The notes beneath the pieces are model-generated. The model saw only the letters and a program-made list of their open reading frames with translations, was not told the origin of the DNA and did no database searches. A stretch of DNA of 64,000 bases, taken from assembly GCF_036271055.1 (NCBI RefSeq), contig NZ_DATBBJ010000078.1, positions 1-64,000 of the forward strand, in the 5' to 3' direction. Of this stretch, positions 26,475-35,783 are shown piece by piece (position 1 is the first letter of the stretch; each line of letters starts with the position of its first letter). Source of the DNA: Scandinavium sp036271055. Its GTDB lineage: Bacteria; Pseudomonadota; Gammaproteobacteria; Enterobacterales; Enterobacteriaceae. A program made the position numbers and the translations under genes.

Positions 26475-27373
26475 CCTGTTGAAGCCCTGACTTTCATTAG
26501 GAAATTACTTAAAAAAGCGTTAAGAAAGGGTAAATTTTTAACCAAAAACAAACAATTAAAACTATTCTTAGTTAAATCGACAACGCAAAATGAATAGCCA
26601 ATTTCTTTATAAAAGACGGAATTTACTGCTACTCAAAAGAGTTTACTCCGTCCATTCAGGTGAAATACTCGAGTATAATGTGAGCTCACCGACAGAGTTT
26701 TGCTCTCATTACCAACAAGCAAGGGCAGCAAACGAGTTACGAGTGAAAGCTCCGCAAAATACGTTACCGGCGCGGTTTTGTTGTTAACTTACTCTTCAGA
26801 CTGAATTTTTTCCCGCCAGCTTCTCTTATGCCCTCACATCATAATGTGCAAAAAATTTAACAACCCTACAACAAGCAGTGACTTATTTCGTTTTTTGCTA
26901 TTACATAAAGAGTTAGCATCAGCAAACCGGCAAACCGCAGAAATTCACCCCGAAAGAAAATTCCTGGTTGATCCCATGCAGAACATAATAATTAGTAAAG
27001 CCAATTGTCATAATCTCAGGCTTTTTCCTGGAAAGTTACACGGTATAATCGACAGCGTTGAGATTAATAACAAAATGGATAAACAGATCGTCTGCAAATA
27101 ATATTTTAACGGAGGCAACCTTAGGGATATCCCCAAAAGGTAAAATTAATCACTCCAGGATAGAAAACAACTAAATATCAGGCTTACCTGATGCCTTCCA
27201 TCATTTTTACGCATGACCGAATTGATAGCTGGATCGTGTTTTATAATTTGCCCATAGCGCTACGATTTGGCGTTATTACGGGCATGTCAAAACAACGCAG
27301 ATGAGATCTGGCACTGGTGATGGAGTTCTTTCCGAACTCAGCATAACTGTATACATAATCTGAGGACTAGAAA
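26475..27373. other. 900-bp AT-rich stretch upstream of fimZ, no convincing gene
   Basis: Only two short plus-strand frames (65 and 85 codons, 26590-26787 and 26844-27101) occur. Neither has a good ribosome site or recognisable residues. The DNA is AT-rich and probably carries the fimZ promoter and binding sites for FimY-, FimZ- or H-NS-type proteins. In Salmonella fimW lies on this side; no intact fimW is seen. Confidence 0.5.
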
Positions 27374-28006
27374 ATGAAACCTGCTTCCGTTGTTATTATG
27401 GATGAGCAACCTATCGTGAGGATGTCGATAGAGGTTCTGCTGCAAAAGAACAGCGATATTCGCGTCGTAATGAAGTCAGGAAACGGAATGGAAGTCATTG
27501 ATTACTTGCGAAAAAACAACGTCAACCTGGTCATTGTTGACATTGAAATGCCTGGAACAGATGGGTTTTCACTTCTTAAGCGGATTAACGACATCAACCC
27601 TCAAACTAAGGTTTTATTTTTATCTTCAAAGTCTGAAAATTATTATGCCGGGCGAGCTATTCGTGCCGGTGCGAATGGATTTGTCAGCAAAAGAAAAGAT
27701 CATAATGACATCTATAAAGCGGTGGAAATGTTGTTAAACGGTTATTCATTTTTCCCATCAGATACACTGAACTTCCTCAGCAACCCTTCCTCACGCCGTG
27801 GGGAATTGAACGAGATGCCACTTTCAAACCGTGAGGTGACGGTATTGCGCCATCTGGTCAATGGTCTGACAAATAAAGAAATCGCCGATCACCTGTTGCT
27901 CAGCAACAAAACAATCAGCGCGCACAAATCAAATATTTTCTCTAAACTTGGCGTGCATACCATTGTTGAATTGATCGACTACGCCAAAGCTCACGAACTG
28001 CTTTAA
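27374..28006 (+). CDS. fimZ: FimZ, response regulator of type 1 fimbriae
   Basis: This 210-aa NarL/LuxR-class regulator has a receiver with phospho-acceptor D56 (LVIVDIEMPG), conserved LSSKSENYYAGRAI and K109-region, and a C-terminal helix-turn-helix (LSNREVTVLRHLVNGLTNKE at ~150). It matches Salmonella and E. coli FimZ along its length, starting MKPASVVIMD. It activates the fimA promoter in Salmonella. No cognate kinase is adjacent. It converges on fimF with a shared terminator. Confidence 0.93.
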   Translation: MKPASVVIMDEQPIVRMSIEVLLQKNSDIRVVMKSGNGMEVIDYLRKNNVNLVIVDIEMPGTDGFSLLKRINDINPQTKVLFLSSKSENYYAGRAIRAGANGFVSKRKDHNDIYKAVEMLLNGYSFFPSDTLNFLSNPSSRRGELNEMPLSNREVTVLRHLVNGLTNKEIADHLLLSNKTISAHKSNIFSKLGVHTIVELIDYAKAHELL

Positions 28007-28014
28007 GAGAGTTA

Positions 28015-28047
28015 ATCACTCCCGATAAAATATCCGGAGTGATGTCT
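28015..28047. terminator. Bidirectional terminator between fimZ and fimF
   Basis: ATCACTCC and GGAGTGAT form an 8-bp perfect stem between the converging stops. GTCTTTCTCTT follows on the plus strand; the minus strand is followed by AACTCTCTT. Confidence 0.7.
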
Positions 28048-28052
28048 TTCTC

Positions 28053-28577
28053 TTAATTGTAATTAATCGTAAAAGTGGCATCCGCATCTGCCTTTCCTGG
28101 CTGAGGATTATCCGCTGTAGCAATATAGTTCGCGTAAAACTGAAGCGTCGCATTACCCAATGCATCCACTGCCACTTCACGACTTGCCTGCTGCAAGGGC
28201 AGTCGACTCCGGTCAGCATCACGGATTTCAACCGCCACCCGACTGGCTTGACTGCCGGCATTCAGGCCAAGTAATGAAGGATCACTGTCATCGGCTTTAC
28301 CCGCAAAAGTGATGGACGCCGACCCCGGCGGGCAGCCGGTCAGACTGAGTGTGAACGGAATAACGGACGTTGTACTGCCAGCATTGCGCAGTTGTTTCGT
28401 CGCCCAGCGCCCCAGCTCGACAGACTTATCACTGTCACCCGCCTCCACCACGCAGCTGTAATCCACCACGTTACCGAAAAGCTCGATATTGATTTCGCCG
28501 AGTGCGTTTTCGGCATTCGCCGGGCCACTCCCCCACATTGCGGTAAATAGCGCCAGTGAAAGACGGGCTGATTTCAT
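28053..28577 (-). CDS. fimF: FimF-type minor fimbrial subunit
   Basis: This 174-aa exported pilin-fold protein is the last gene of the fim operon. A signal peptide (MKSARLSLALF..., cut after PANA) is followed by a chaperone-usher subunit with two Cys (CVVEAG and TGCPPG) and the penultimate-Tyr ending TFTINYN. It would sit in the tip between adhesin and rod. An alternative ATG at 28595 overlaps the fimH stop (ATGACTAA) and would add six residues; coupling favours it, signal-peptide shape favours 28577. Confidence 0.85.
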   Translation of the reverse strand: MKSARLSLALFTAMWGSGPANAENALGEINIELFGNVVDYSCVVEAGDSDKSVELGRWATKQLRNAGSTTSVIPFTLSLTGCPPGSASITFAGKADDSDPSLLGLNAGSQASRVAVEIRDADRSRLPLQQASREVAVDALGNATLQFYANYIATADNPQPGKADADATFTINYN

Positions 28578-28587
28578 CAATACGCTC

Positions 28588-29595
28588 TTAGTCATAATCC
28601 ACTCGCAGATAGCCTCGGGCCGTAAATTTGCCTTCCGCCGGTTTGTTGCCGGTAATGCTGACTGGCCACGCGCGGATCCCCACCAGCGCCTGAGCACTGG
28701 CATCCAGACGAAATGGAATTTTGCTGTTGATGTTATTGGGCGTTAGCGGTGCGCCACTGCTGTCAGCCACAATAAACCCCAGATCGGGATTATCAGAGAC
28801 CATCGCGTTGCCCTGGGTCTTTTCCGCTTCCACGCGCATGGTGAGATACGCTTGTGACTCCACGTTGGTGCATTTGATAGCAATGGTTTTCTGCTGCGCC
28901 GGTACGCTTGCCGGGCGATTGCCTGCCCCGGCCTGACTAAACAGCGATGCGCCGATATCACCGAAATCAAACTGCACGACGGTGCCAGCATTGATTTCAC
29001 AGGTCTGCGGCACATTTATCGTCCCACTGTAGCTGATGGTGTAAACCGGCGTGGTCAGCGGGTCGCCGCTGGTTGTGGTGACATAAACGTTAAACATGGT
29101 CTGTTTAGGGATAACCACCATATTGATAAAACGCCGGGTGACTTTCAGGCGGAAAATGAGCTTTGAATCATTCACCGGAAACGCTTTTTGTTTCGGCACA
29201 TTGGGGTGTGAGCCCATCTGTATATAATTGACTGGCGGCCAGAAGTCGCCCGCATAACTGTCGGTTATCTGCATCGCGCCATCGAGATACTCATTGAGTT
29301 TCAGGTACTTGAAATTCCCTTCGGTACTGGTAATCGGGAAAGATGTCACATAACTGCGTTTGGTGGTCGTGCCGGTGGTGCCGCTTGGGCAAACAGCATT
29401 TACGCCCACCCAACCCGATTTTTGACTGAGGGTCACCGTTTGCCCCACCTGGTTATTGGCGCTGGTGAAGGTATCGGTCAAATCGTAATACACATCCGTG
29501 GCCACACCATTTTCATTACGGCAAACGGTGGCCCAGGCCGATGTAGATATCATCGCGCAGGCGAGCAGTAAAATGGAAAGGCGTTTATTGATCAC
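28588..29595 (-). CDS. fimH: FimH-type two-domain tip adhesin
   Basis: This 335-aa exported adhesin has a signal peptide cut after AWA (~22), an N-terminal lectin domain (~23-185, beginning TVCRNENGVAT) and a C-terminal pilin domain (~200-335) ending YLRVDYD. It is Salmonella-like in length rather than E. coli-like. The GTG start at 29595 lies inside the end of fimD (11-bp overlap), so translation is coupled. Receptor specificity cannot be read from sequence. Confidence 0.88.
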   Translation of the reverse strand: MINKRLSILLLACAMISTSAWATVCRNENGVATDVYYDLTDTFTSANNQVGQTVTLSQKSGWVGVNAVCPSGTTGTTTKRSYVTSFPITSTEGNFKYLKLNEYLDGAMQITDSYAGDFWPPVNYIQMGSHPNVPKQKAFPVNDSKLIFRLKVTRRFINMVVIPKQTMFNVYVTTTSGDPLTTPVYTISYSGTINVPQTCEINAGTVVQFDFGDIGASLFSQAGAGNRPASVPAQQKTIAIKCTNVESQAYLTMRVEAEKTQGNAMVSDNPDLGFIVADSSGAPLTPNNINSKIPFRLDASAQALVGIRAWPVSITGNKPAEGKFTARGYLRVDYD

Positions 29596-32158
29596 AGCGA
29601 ACCTCCGTGAGCGTGATCGCCTGTTGCAGGCTCTTTTCGGGCAGCGAATAGCGAGCGCGACACTGCGCGCCAGGCCCTTCGCCCCACTGAATCAACAGCT
29701 CACCGCTGAGCGGTAAACCACTTAAATAGATTTGTCCGTCGTCGCCGACCATGCTGGTTACTCCGCTCGCTGTTTCGCGAACGATGGCACCAAACGGCAC
29801 CGGCTGCGTGCCGCGACGCACGGTAATTAATGCCCGCACACCGATGCGAGTATCGAACGCTGCGCGCACCACGGCCCCTTCCGTCGGCACCACACTGCTG
29901 ACGTTGTTCTCCACGTCAGTGCTGTTGCTCATGGTGTTCGTGTCGAGAGCAATTCGGTTATAGCGATATACCGTGGCGTACGGCATCACCGCATAACCGC
30001 GCCAGTCGGTTTTCACTCCGGTCTGGTTTTCGATGCTGACTCCGCTCGCGCCCGGTGCTTTGATCAACACGTTGGTATCACCCAACGGTTGGCTGAACGT
30101 GATGCCATCGGCGTGAGCTAAAATGCCGCCCGATGCCTGCCAGTTGAGGGCGTGCTGATCGCGGTCGTAGTTGTACGCGCCGCTGAGCGTGCCGTAAGTA
30201 GCCTGCCAGTTGGCGCTAGCGCTGCCCGTATAACCGCGACCGCTGGCATTGCCCTGCGTTACGCTGTAGCTGAGGTTGTTGCCGTCGAGCAATGTCCCGC
30301 TGATACCGCTCTGCCAGCTGTCGTCACCATCACTGTTGCGACTGGCGGAAACCGTGGCATACGCCCGATCAAAAGCAGAATTTCGGCGTTCCGCGCCGTT
30401 GTTAAACACGCTGAACGGCACTGACAAGTTGAATGACGCGATCCTGTCAGTCCCTGGAATGCCAATCGAACGGTTCCACGACATCGACAACGCGTAGCTC
30501 ACTCCGCGCCAACCGCCGGAATACCCGACCTGATACCAGGTGTTGGTGTCGTCCGAGCCCCAGTACGTTTGTTCGCTCCCGGAGAGATACAGCGAGCCGT
30601 AATCCGCCAGCGACTGCGAGATATTGACCTGGAAGCGCCCTTTTTTATTCTGTGTCAGGTTGTGGTAGCTGATGATGTCCGGCACGCCGCCATCGTTATT
30701 TTTATCACTGTACTGATAGCCGCTCATGTGCTTCCACGTGGTGTCGTCGAGCGTGAAGAAGCCTTTGGTCGAATAGCGATAGCCGAGCAACTGGAAGTTG
30801 GTGCCGAAAGTGTTGAGCGATTTTGCGTACAGGAAACGCAGCGATTGTCCTTCGTGGGTGCTGTCATCCACCAGCCGACTGCGCGCTTGCGTGATGTCCA
30901 CGGATACCGCGCCCCAATCCCCAAGATTTTTCCCGAGACCAATAGCCAGTGACGTGTAATTTTCTGAAAGTTGCGTGCCACCGTAAATCGTATACCCACC
31001 GTTCAGGCCGGTGATCAGCGTGCCCTGAGCAAAAAACGGCGTGTCTTGCTGATCGTTACCTGAACGGAAATCCCCGGCGACCAGGTCGTACTTCCAGCGT
31101 CCTTCACGCTGTAACAACGGAACGGAGGAGTAAGGCACGGTATAGCGCTGCTGACTGCCGTCTTTTTCGTCCACCGTCACATCGAGGTCGCCGCTTGATG
31201 AGGTCGGGTTGAGATCACTAATCGCAAACGCCCCGCTCTGCACGTAGCTTTGATAAACGACATAGCCATTCTGGCGAATGGTAATTTTGGCTGGCGTACG
31301 GGCGATGCCGCGTACCGTTGGCGCAAAGCCTTGCAGGCTGTCAGGGTACATGTTGTCGGACGAATACAAGCGCGCCCCGCGAAAACCGACGCTATCGAAC
31401 ACATCGCTCCCGGTGTTGTTATCGCCGAGGACCAGTTCGCTTTTCCACGGCACAATCGAGCGCTGCGCCCAGGTCGCGACGTTGCGCCATGTGTTTTCTT
31501 TTTGGTTATTGTTGTTGGAATAGCTCCAGGTGCCGCTGTTGCGCAGTCTCCACGGCCCGTAGTTCAGGCCACTGGTCAGACTCAAAAAATAGCTGTCGTC
31601 GTCGCTGCCGCGATTGCCGCTAAAGCTGTAGTTGGCAAGCAGCGCCGGAATGCCTTCATCCCACTCTTCCGGGGGGATATAGCCGCGCGCGCTGTTAAAC
31701 ATCGCCACCTGTGGCAGGCTGATATGCAGCTTCAACGCAGCAAAATCAAAGGCTATCTCTGATCCGGGAATCGCTTTTTCCAGCTCGACGCAGGTCTCTT
31801 TGTCCACTTTCGCGAGCGCGGGAAACGCCAGCGTATTGACCCCAAGACGTTTGAGCAGCGCAGGCGTCAGGCAAGGCGCTAATCCGCCCGCCGCAGGCTG
31901 GGTGCCTTCTGCAGGTTTAAAGGCCAAATCCTGTGAGCCGATAAACTCATCGTTACGCCAGACATCAACGCGATAAACCCCGGCGGGCTGCTGATATCCT
32001 TTTTCGAAACGCGACAAATCCGCGACGCTTGCCGCATCATCCGATAAAAACGACGTATTAAAGTAACTTTCCGCCTGCGCGCCCGACACCAGCGAAACGC
32101 CGGACAACGCGAGTGTCAGCATACTAAGACGCGGCAGACGAGGCTTGAGAACGTTCAT
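29585..32158 (-). CDS. fimD: FimD outer-membrane usher
   Basis: This 857-aa usher has a signal peptide, an N-terminal chaperone-binding domain (YFNTSFLSDDAASVADLSRF near 32-51), a 24-strand barrel with the plug after ~residue 230, and two C-terminal domains ending TLTEVRCDQ with the conserved Cys pair. It assembles fimbriae from chaperone-subunit complexes at the outer membrane. Its start overlaps the fimC stop by 1 nt (TAATG) and its end overlaps fimH. Confidence 0.95.
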   Translation of the reverse strand: MNVLKPRLPRLSMLTLALSGVSLVSGAQAESYFNTSFLSDDAASVADLSRFEKGYQQPAGVYRVDVWRNDEFIGSQDLAFKPAEGTQPAAGGLAPCLTPALLKRLGVNTLAFPALAKVDKETCVELEKAIPGSEIAFDFAALKLHISLPQVAMFNSARGYIPPEEWDEGIPALLANYSFSGNRGSDDDSYFLSLTSGLNYGPWRLRNSGTWSYSNNNNQKENTWRNVATWAQRSIVPWKSELVLGDNNTGSDVFDSVGFRGARLYSSDNMYPDSLQGFAPTVRGIARTPAKITIRQNGYVVYQSYVQSGAFAISDLNPTSSSGDLDVTVDEKDGSQQRYTVPYSSVPLLQREGRWKYDLVAGDFRSGNDQQDTPFFAQGTLITGLNGGYTIYGGTQLSENYTSLAIGLGKNLGDWGAVSVDITQARSRLVDDSTHEGQSLRFLYAKSLNTFGTNFQLLGYRYSTKGFFTLDDTTWKHMSGYQYSDKNNDGGVPDIISYHNLTQNKKGRFQVNISQSLADYGSLYLSGSEQTYWGSDDTNTWYQVGYSGGWRGVSYALSMSWNRSIGIPGTDRIASFNLSVPFSVFNNGAERRNSAFDRAYATVSASRNSDGDDSWQSGISGTLLDGNNLSYSVTQGNASGRGYTGSASANWQATYGTLSGAYNYDRDQHALNWQASGGILAHADGITFSQPLGDTNVLIKAPGASGVSIENQTGVKTDWRGYAVMPYATVYRYNRIALDTNTMSNSTDVENNVSSVVPTEGAVVRAAFDTRIGVRALITVRRGTQPVPFGAIVRETASGVTSMVGDDGQIYLSGLPLSGELLIQWGEGPGAQCRARYSLPEKSLQQAITLTEVRCDQ

Positions 32159-32850
32159 TACAAATTCACACGGCGAGCCGGAGTGATGGCGCCATAGTCA
32201 TTCACACTCTGCCAGCTCAACGCGCCCTGCGCCCCGGAAGATACCGTCACCGAAGCGCTGCTTTTGGGCGCTATCATGACGTTATCAAGCTTTTTGCCTG
32301 CCAAATTTAAATTGACCAGCGTAACGTAATACGGCGATGGATTACTGATGTTGATTGCCGCGCCCTTACGCGTAAACGCCAGTTTTTCGAGTGCCTGCGC
32401 GGGCTGCATCTCTAAATGTTGAGGCCGCACAAACAGCTTGATGCGTGAAAGTATCGCCAGCTGCAAAACGTTATTGCTGTCACCGTTCTTTTTATCAAGC
32501 GACGGGATCGCCTTCACGTTCAGATAGAATAAGGATTCTCTGTCGGCCGCCAGCACGGGCCCGGCGTAGATGATACGCAGAGTGTTTTCACTGTTGGGCT
32601 CGCTGACAAACAGCGGGGGTGTGATGACGAAGGTTTTCTCTTTCTGACCGGCGGTATTTTCTATCCACGCATTGATCAGATAGCGTTCCTGCTTATTACT
32701 ATTGCTCAGCGCCAACGAAGTCTGTTTGGCATCCGCCGGGTAAATCACACGTGTTGCGCCCAGCGCAATACCGCCCGCCGCCTGTGCAGGCAATGCGCCC
32801 GTGAAAAATAGCAGAGACAGTAAAATTATTTTATTGATGAAGTGAGTCAT
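32158..32850 (-). CDS. fimC: FimC periplasmic fimbrial chaperone
   Basis: This 230-aa PapD-like chaperone has a signal peptide (cut after AQAA at ~25), then two Ig-like domains. GIALGATRVIYPADAKQTS carries the conserved Arg, LRIIYAGP is the G1 region, and NISNPSPYYVTL matches the family signature. It caps subunits by donor-strand complementation and hands them to FimD. Confidence 0.93.
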   Translation of the reverse strand: MTHFINKIILLSLLFFTGALPAQAAGGIALGATRVIYPADAKQTSLALSNSNKQERYLINAWIENTAGQKEKTFVITPPLFVSEPNSENTLRIIYAGPVLAADRESLFYLNVKAIPSLDKKNGDSNNVLQLAILSRIKLFVRPQHLEMQPAQALEKLAFTRKGAAINISNPSPYYVTLVNLNLAGKKLDNVMIAPKSSASVTVSSGAQGALSWQSVNDYGAITPARRVNL

Positions 32851-32893
32851 AACTCATTTACCTGTTTTCTTATTTTCTGAAACCGTCTGATAT

Positions 32894-33439
32894 TTACGGA
32901 TAAACGAGGGTAAACCAGACATCGGTGAGTAAATTGCCTGGCACCAGTGGCAATGAAATAACGCGATAACGGGCACTAAAATGAAAAGTCATTTCTTCGC
33001 TGGTTATCGGTAAATAACGATTCGGTGATGCATTGGGGATTATTAACTGCTGTTGATTATCGAATAACGCGAGCCCCAAACCACTTTCGCCTGGCATACC
33101 GCTGGCAGGTGCTGACGCTACAAAAACCTGCGGATCTTCCGTCGGGCTCAGACCCTGAAAGCTGACCCCCACCTGACTTGCGATATCTCGGCGGCACTCA
33201 ACAAGACGGAGGGTAAACGGGACGGTTACGGTGGAATAGCTCCCCACATCGCCGAAGGTGTTGCTGCGGTATTGGCCCATTTCCACTCGCAGATCCTGGC
33301 TTTCGGGCGCCACGACGCAAGCGCTGTTGACCAGTTCGCCGCGCAGTTGTACGCGTCCACCATCCACTACTACCGTGTGGGCGAAGGCGGGTAAAACAGC
33401 GATGACCATCAATGCCAGTGGCGACAACTTCCTTATCAT
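32894..33439 (-). CDS. fimI: FimI-type fimbrial subunit
   Basis: This 181-aa exported pilin-like protein has a signal peptide cut after PAFA (~20) and a mature VDGGRVQLRGELVNSACVVA start that mirrors FimA. Cys residues in NSACVVA and VECRRD form the subunit disulfide, and the end WFTLVYP is the usual penultimate-Tyr strand. It lies between fimA and fimC as in Salmonella and E. coli, where FimI anchors or ends the rod. Confidence 0.88.
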   Translation of the reverse strand: MIRKLSPLALMVIAVLPAFAHTVVVDGGRVQLRGELVNSACVVAPESQDLRVEMGQYRSNTFGDVGSYSTVTVPFTLRLVECRRDIASQVGVSFQGLSPTEDPQVFVASAPASGMPGESGLGLALFDNQQQLIIPNASPNRYLPITSEEMTFHFSARYRVISLPLVPGNLLTDVWFTLVYP

Positions 33440-33509
33440 TATCTGTTCCCGGGTATCTGAAAATGTACCTCATCCCTGAGGCGATCCTCATCCTGAGCGT
33501 GGCGGCAGC

Positions 33510-34061
33510 TTATTCGTATTTCATAACGAACGTGGCGTCAGCGTTAGCCTGACCGGGTTCAGTGGTGTCTGCGGTGGATTTGTAACGTGCGCTGAAATGC
33601 AGGGTGTTAGTGCCTTCCACCAGATTTTGCGCGGCAGAGAAGACGCTTCCGTTTGGTGACAGCGTGGCGGAAGTGTTGTCCATGATCTCAATACCGACAC
33701 CGGCTGCGGTATCCGCGTTATCGCCGGAAACCACGGCCAACAGCGTGTTGTCTTTTGCATCTACCTGACCGGTAAAGGCCACAGCAGCGGTCGCGGCAAC
33801 CGTTGGGTCGCAATCATTCAGCACAATGTTGAACGGGATTTTTGCCGAGGTATCGCCCGTTTTGGCGAAGGATGCCGTGCGGTACTGACCCAGTTCAACT
33901 GTCTGGTTAGAAGAATCCGTGCTCACAGCACAAGCCGCGTTGACCAGTTCCCCTTTAAAATGCACATTACCGCCATTAACAGTAACCGTATCGGCATTAG
34001 CCGCGCTAACAACCAAACCTAAAGTAGCTACCAGAGACGCAGCGATTTTACTCACTTTCAT
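33510..34061 (-). CDS. fimA: FimA major fimbrial subunit
   Basis: This 183-aa major pilin has a signal peptide (MKVSKIAASLV..., cut after ANA at ~23) and a mature N-terminal strand DTVTVNGGNVHFKGELVNAA, then CAV. The Cys pair is in NAACAVS and LNDCDP, and the C-terminus is FVMKYE. The start at 34061 is preferred to an upstream frame because it gives a normal signal peptide with AAGGAA before it. It is the first gene of fimAICDHF. The 70-bp gap to fimI is a usual place for differential expression. Confidence 0.94.
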   Translation of the reverse strand: MKVSKIAASLVATLGLVVSAANADTVTVNGGNVHFKGELVNAACAVSTDSSNQTVELGQYRTASFAKTGDTSAKIPFNIVLNDCDPTVAATAAVAFTGQVDAKDNTLLAVVSGDNADTAAGVGIEIMDNTSATLSPNGSVFSAAQNLVEGTNTLHFSARYKSTADTTEPGQANADATFVMKYE

Positions 34062-34423
34062 GATTATTCCTTGAAAATTAATTTTATTATTTACGGCGAA
34101 GAAACTATCCGAAAATAAGTTTCGTCGTTCCTTCAACACTGAACGGAATTAACTCCCGCAGCAGTAGCGCTAAATTAATCAATTAACCTGATATAAAATA
34201 CGTATAAACGCTGCGATATCGTTCAGTCTCGTCCTAATAAGCATTAGGAAATAACCCCATAAAGAGCAATTAAATAGAAAAGGCTTAGTTTATGGAGGGA
34301 TTTTTGCCAGCCGTGCCCTCAGTCGCGGCAGAAAAACGTAAACGGTGACTGACATCACGCCCGGCTTCTGCCAAAATATGCGCATCCCCCTTTTCGAATT
34401 CGACAGACGGAATCTTCTCTCTG
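34062..34423. other. fimA-folD divergent intergenic region
   Basis: 362 bp, AT-rich next to fimA. It must hold the fimA promoter. I see no inverted repeats of the kind that flank the E. coli fimS switch and no fimB/fimE recombinase gene nearby, consistent with FimY/FimZ control instead of inversion. Confidence 0.5.
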
Positions 34424-35290
34424 ATGGCAGCAAAGATTATTGACGGTAAAACGATTGCGCAGCAGGTACGCTCTGAGGTCGCGGAAAAAGTGAAGGCGCG
34501 TATTGTCGCCGGAAAACGCGCCCCTGGACTGGCCGTCGTGCTGGTCGGCAGCAATCCTGCGTCGCAAATTTATGTCGGCAGTAAACGCAAAGCGTGCGAA
34601 GAAGTGGGCTTCATCTCCCGCTCTTACGATCTGCCGGAAACCACGCTTGAAGCCGAGCTGCTGGAACTTATCGACACCCTGAACGCTGACGACACCATCG
34701 ACGGTATTCTGGTTCAGCTTCCCTTGCCTGCGGGCATTGATAACGTCAAAGTGCTTGAGCGCATTGCTCCCGACAAAGACGTTGATGGCTTTCATCCGTA
34801 TAACGTCGGACGTTTGTGCCAGCGCGCACCGCGTCTGCGTCCTTGTACGCCGCGCGGTATCGTGACGATGCTTGAGCGTTACAATATCGACACCTACGGG
34901 CTGAATGCGGTGATCATCGGCGCCTCCAATATCGTCGGCCGTCCAATGAGCATGGAACTGTTACTGGCGGGCTGCACCACCACCGTGACCCATCGCTTCA
35001 CCAAAAACCTGCGTCAGCATGTTGAAAATGCCGATCTGCTGGTCGTTGCCGTGGGCAAACCGGGCTTTATTCCCGGCGAGTGGATCAAAGAAGGCGCGAT
35101 TGTGGTCGATGTCGGTATTAACCGTCTCGAAAGCGGGAAAGTGGTCGGCGATGTGATTTTTGACGATGCCGCTGCGCGCGCGTCGTATATTACCCCGGTT
35201 CCAGGCGGCGTAGGCCCGATGACCGTAGCAACCCTTATCCAGAACACGCTGCAGGCGTGTGAAGAATATCATGATGTAGAGGACGTATAA
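34424..35290 (+). CDS. folD: FolD, methylenetetrahydrofolate dehydrogenase/cyclohydrolase
   Basis: This 288-aa bifunctional cytoplasmic enzyme interconverts 5,10-methylene-, methenyl- and 10-formyl-tetrahydrofolate with NADP. The catalytic region YVGSKRKACEE (near 50-60) contains the conserved Tyr and Lys. The signatures DGILVQLPLP (~94-103) and PVPGGVGPMT near 265-274 are intact, and GASNIVGRP forms the NADP site. Length equals E. coli FolD. The next gene, ybcJ, starts 2 bp after the stop. Confidence 0.97.
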   Translation: MAAKIIDGKTIAQQVRSEVAEKVKARIVAGKRAPGLAVVLVGSNPASQIYVGSKRKACEEVGFISRSYDLPETTLEAELLELIDTLNADDTIDGILVQLPLPAGIDNVKVLERIAPDKDVDGFHPYNVGRLCQRAPRLRPCTPRGIVTMLERYNIDTYGLNAVIIGASNIVGRPMSMELLLAGCTTTVTHRFTKNLRQHVENADLLVVAVGKPGFIPGEWIKEGAIVVDVGINRLESGKVVGDVIFDDAAARASYITPVPGGVGPMTVATLIQNTLQACEEYHDVEDV

Positions 35291-35292
35291 GA

Positions 35293-35505
35293 ATGGCCAC
35301 TTTTTCCCTTGGCAAACATCCGCATGTTGAACTGTGCGATCTGCTGAAACTCGAAGGCTGGAGCGAAAGCGGTGCGCAAGCAAAAATCGTTATCGCTGAC
35401 GGTCTGGTGCGTGTTGATGGCGAGATTGAAACCCGTAAACGCTGCAAAATCGTTGCCGGTCAGATCGTGACCTTTGCCGGACAGAGCATTACCGTAACAG
35501 CTTAA
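35293..35505 (+). CDS. ybcJ: YbcJ, small S4-like RNA-binding protein
   Basis: This 70-aa protein is essentially one S4-type alpha-L fold (WSESGAQAKIVIADGLVRVD, then GEIETRKRCKI). E. coli YbcJ is a predicted RNA-binding protein of the same size, also downstream of folD. The 2-bp gap to folD means co-transcription, and a terminator follows. Confidence 0.93.
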   Translation: MATFSLGKHPHVELCDLLKLEGWSESGAQAKIVIADGLVRVDGEIETRKRCKIVAGQIVTFAGQSITVTA

Positions 35506-35549
35506 GATAACGCTACCCGGCCGGAGTTTTCCTCTTCGGCCCTGTATCA

Positions 35550-35579
35550 CCCGACAACGCTGCGTTTGTCGGGTTTATT
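35550..35579 (+). terminator. Terminator of folD-ybcJ
   Basis: CCCGACAA-CGCTGCGT-TTGTCGGG, then TTTATT, 45 bp after the ybcJ stop. Confidence 0.8.
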
Positions 35580-35698
35580 CCCTCTGATTTACCCGCATCA
35601 CTATCACCTCTAATTATCGATCCACTTCAAAGAATCATCATTTCCTCTGAGCAAATGTGAAATTTAAGTTGCGCGTTTCAATCGATTCCCAGACGATA

Positions 35699-35727
35699 AG
35701 TAGAACGTTCTACTAAAACGTTCTACT
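35699..35727. promoter_or_regulatory. Tandem LacI/MalI-type operators before the PTS gene
   Basis: AGTAGAACGTTCTACT (35699-35714) is a perfect 16-bp palindrome centred on CG. A second site, ACTAAAACGTTCTACT (35712-35727), overlaps it by 3 bp with centres 13 bp apart. MalI operators in E. coli also centre on AACGTT. A sequence AAATGTGAAATTTAAG at 35653 resembles half of a CRP site. Confidence 0.7.
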
Positions 35728-35783
35728 TACAACAACAGCACGCAATCAGTGCATCTCAGGGTCTCAGGTCGGGGGAAAGCAGC

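Noticed and set aside
26590..27101. Two short frames upstream of fimZ as genes
   Set aside because: No ribosome sites, no recognisable motifs, strongly AT-rich sequence with chance open frames.
34062..34423. Invertible fimA promoter switch
   Set aside because: No flanking inverted repeats and no fimB/fimE-type recombinase gene were found.
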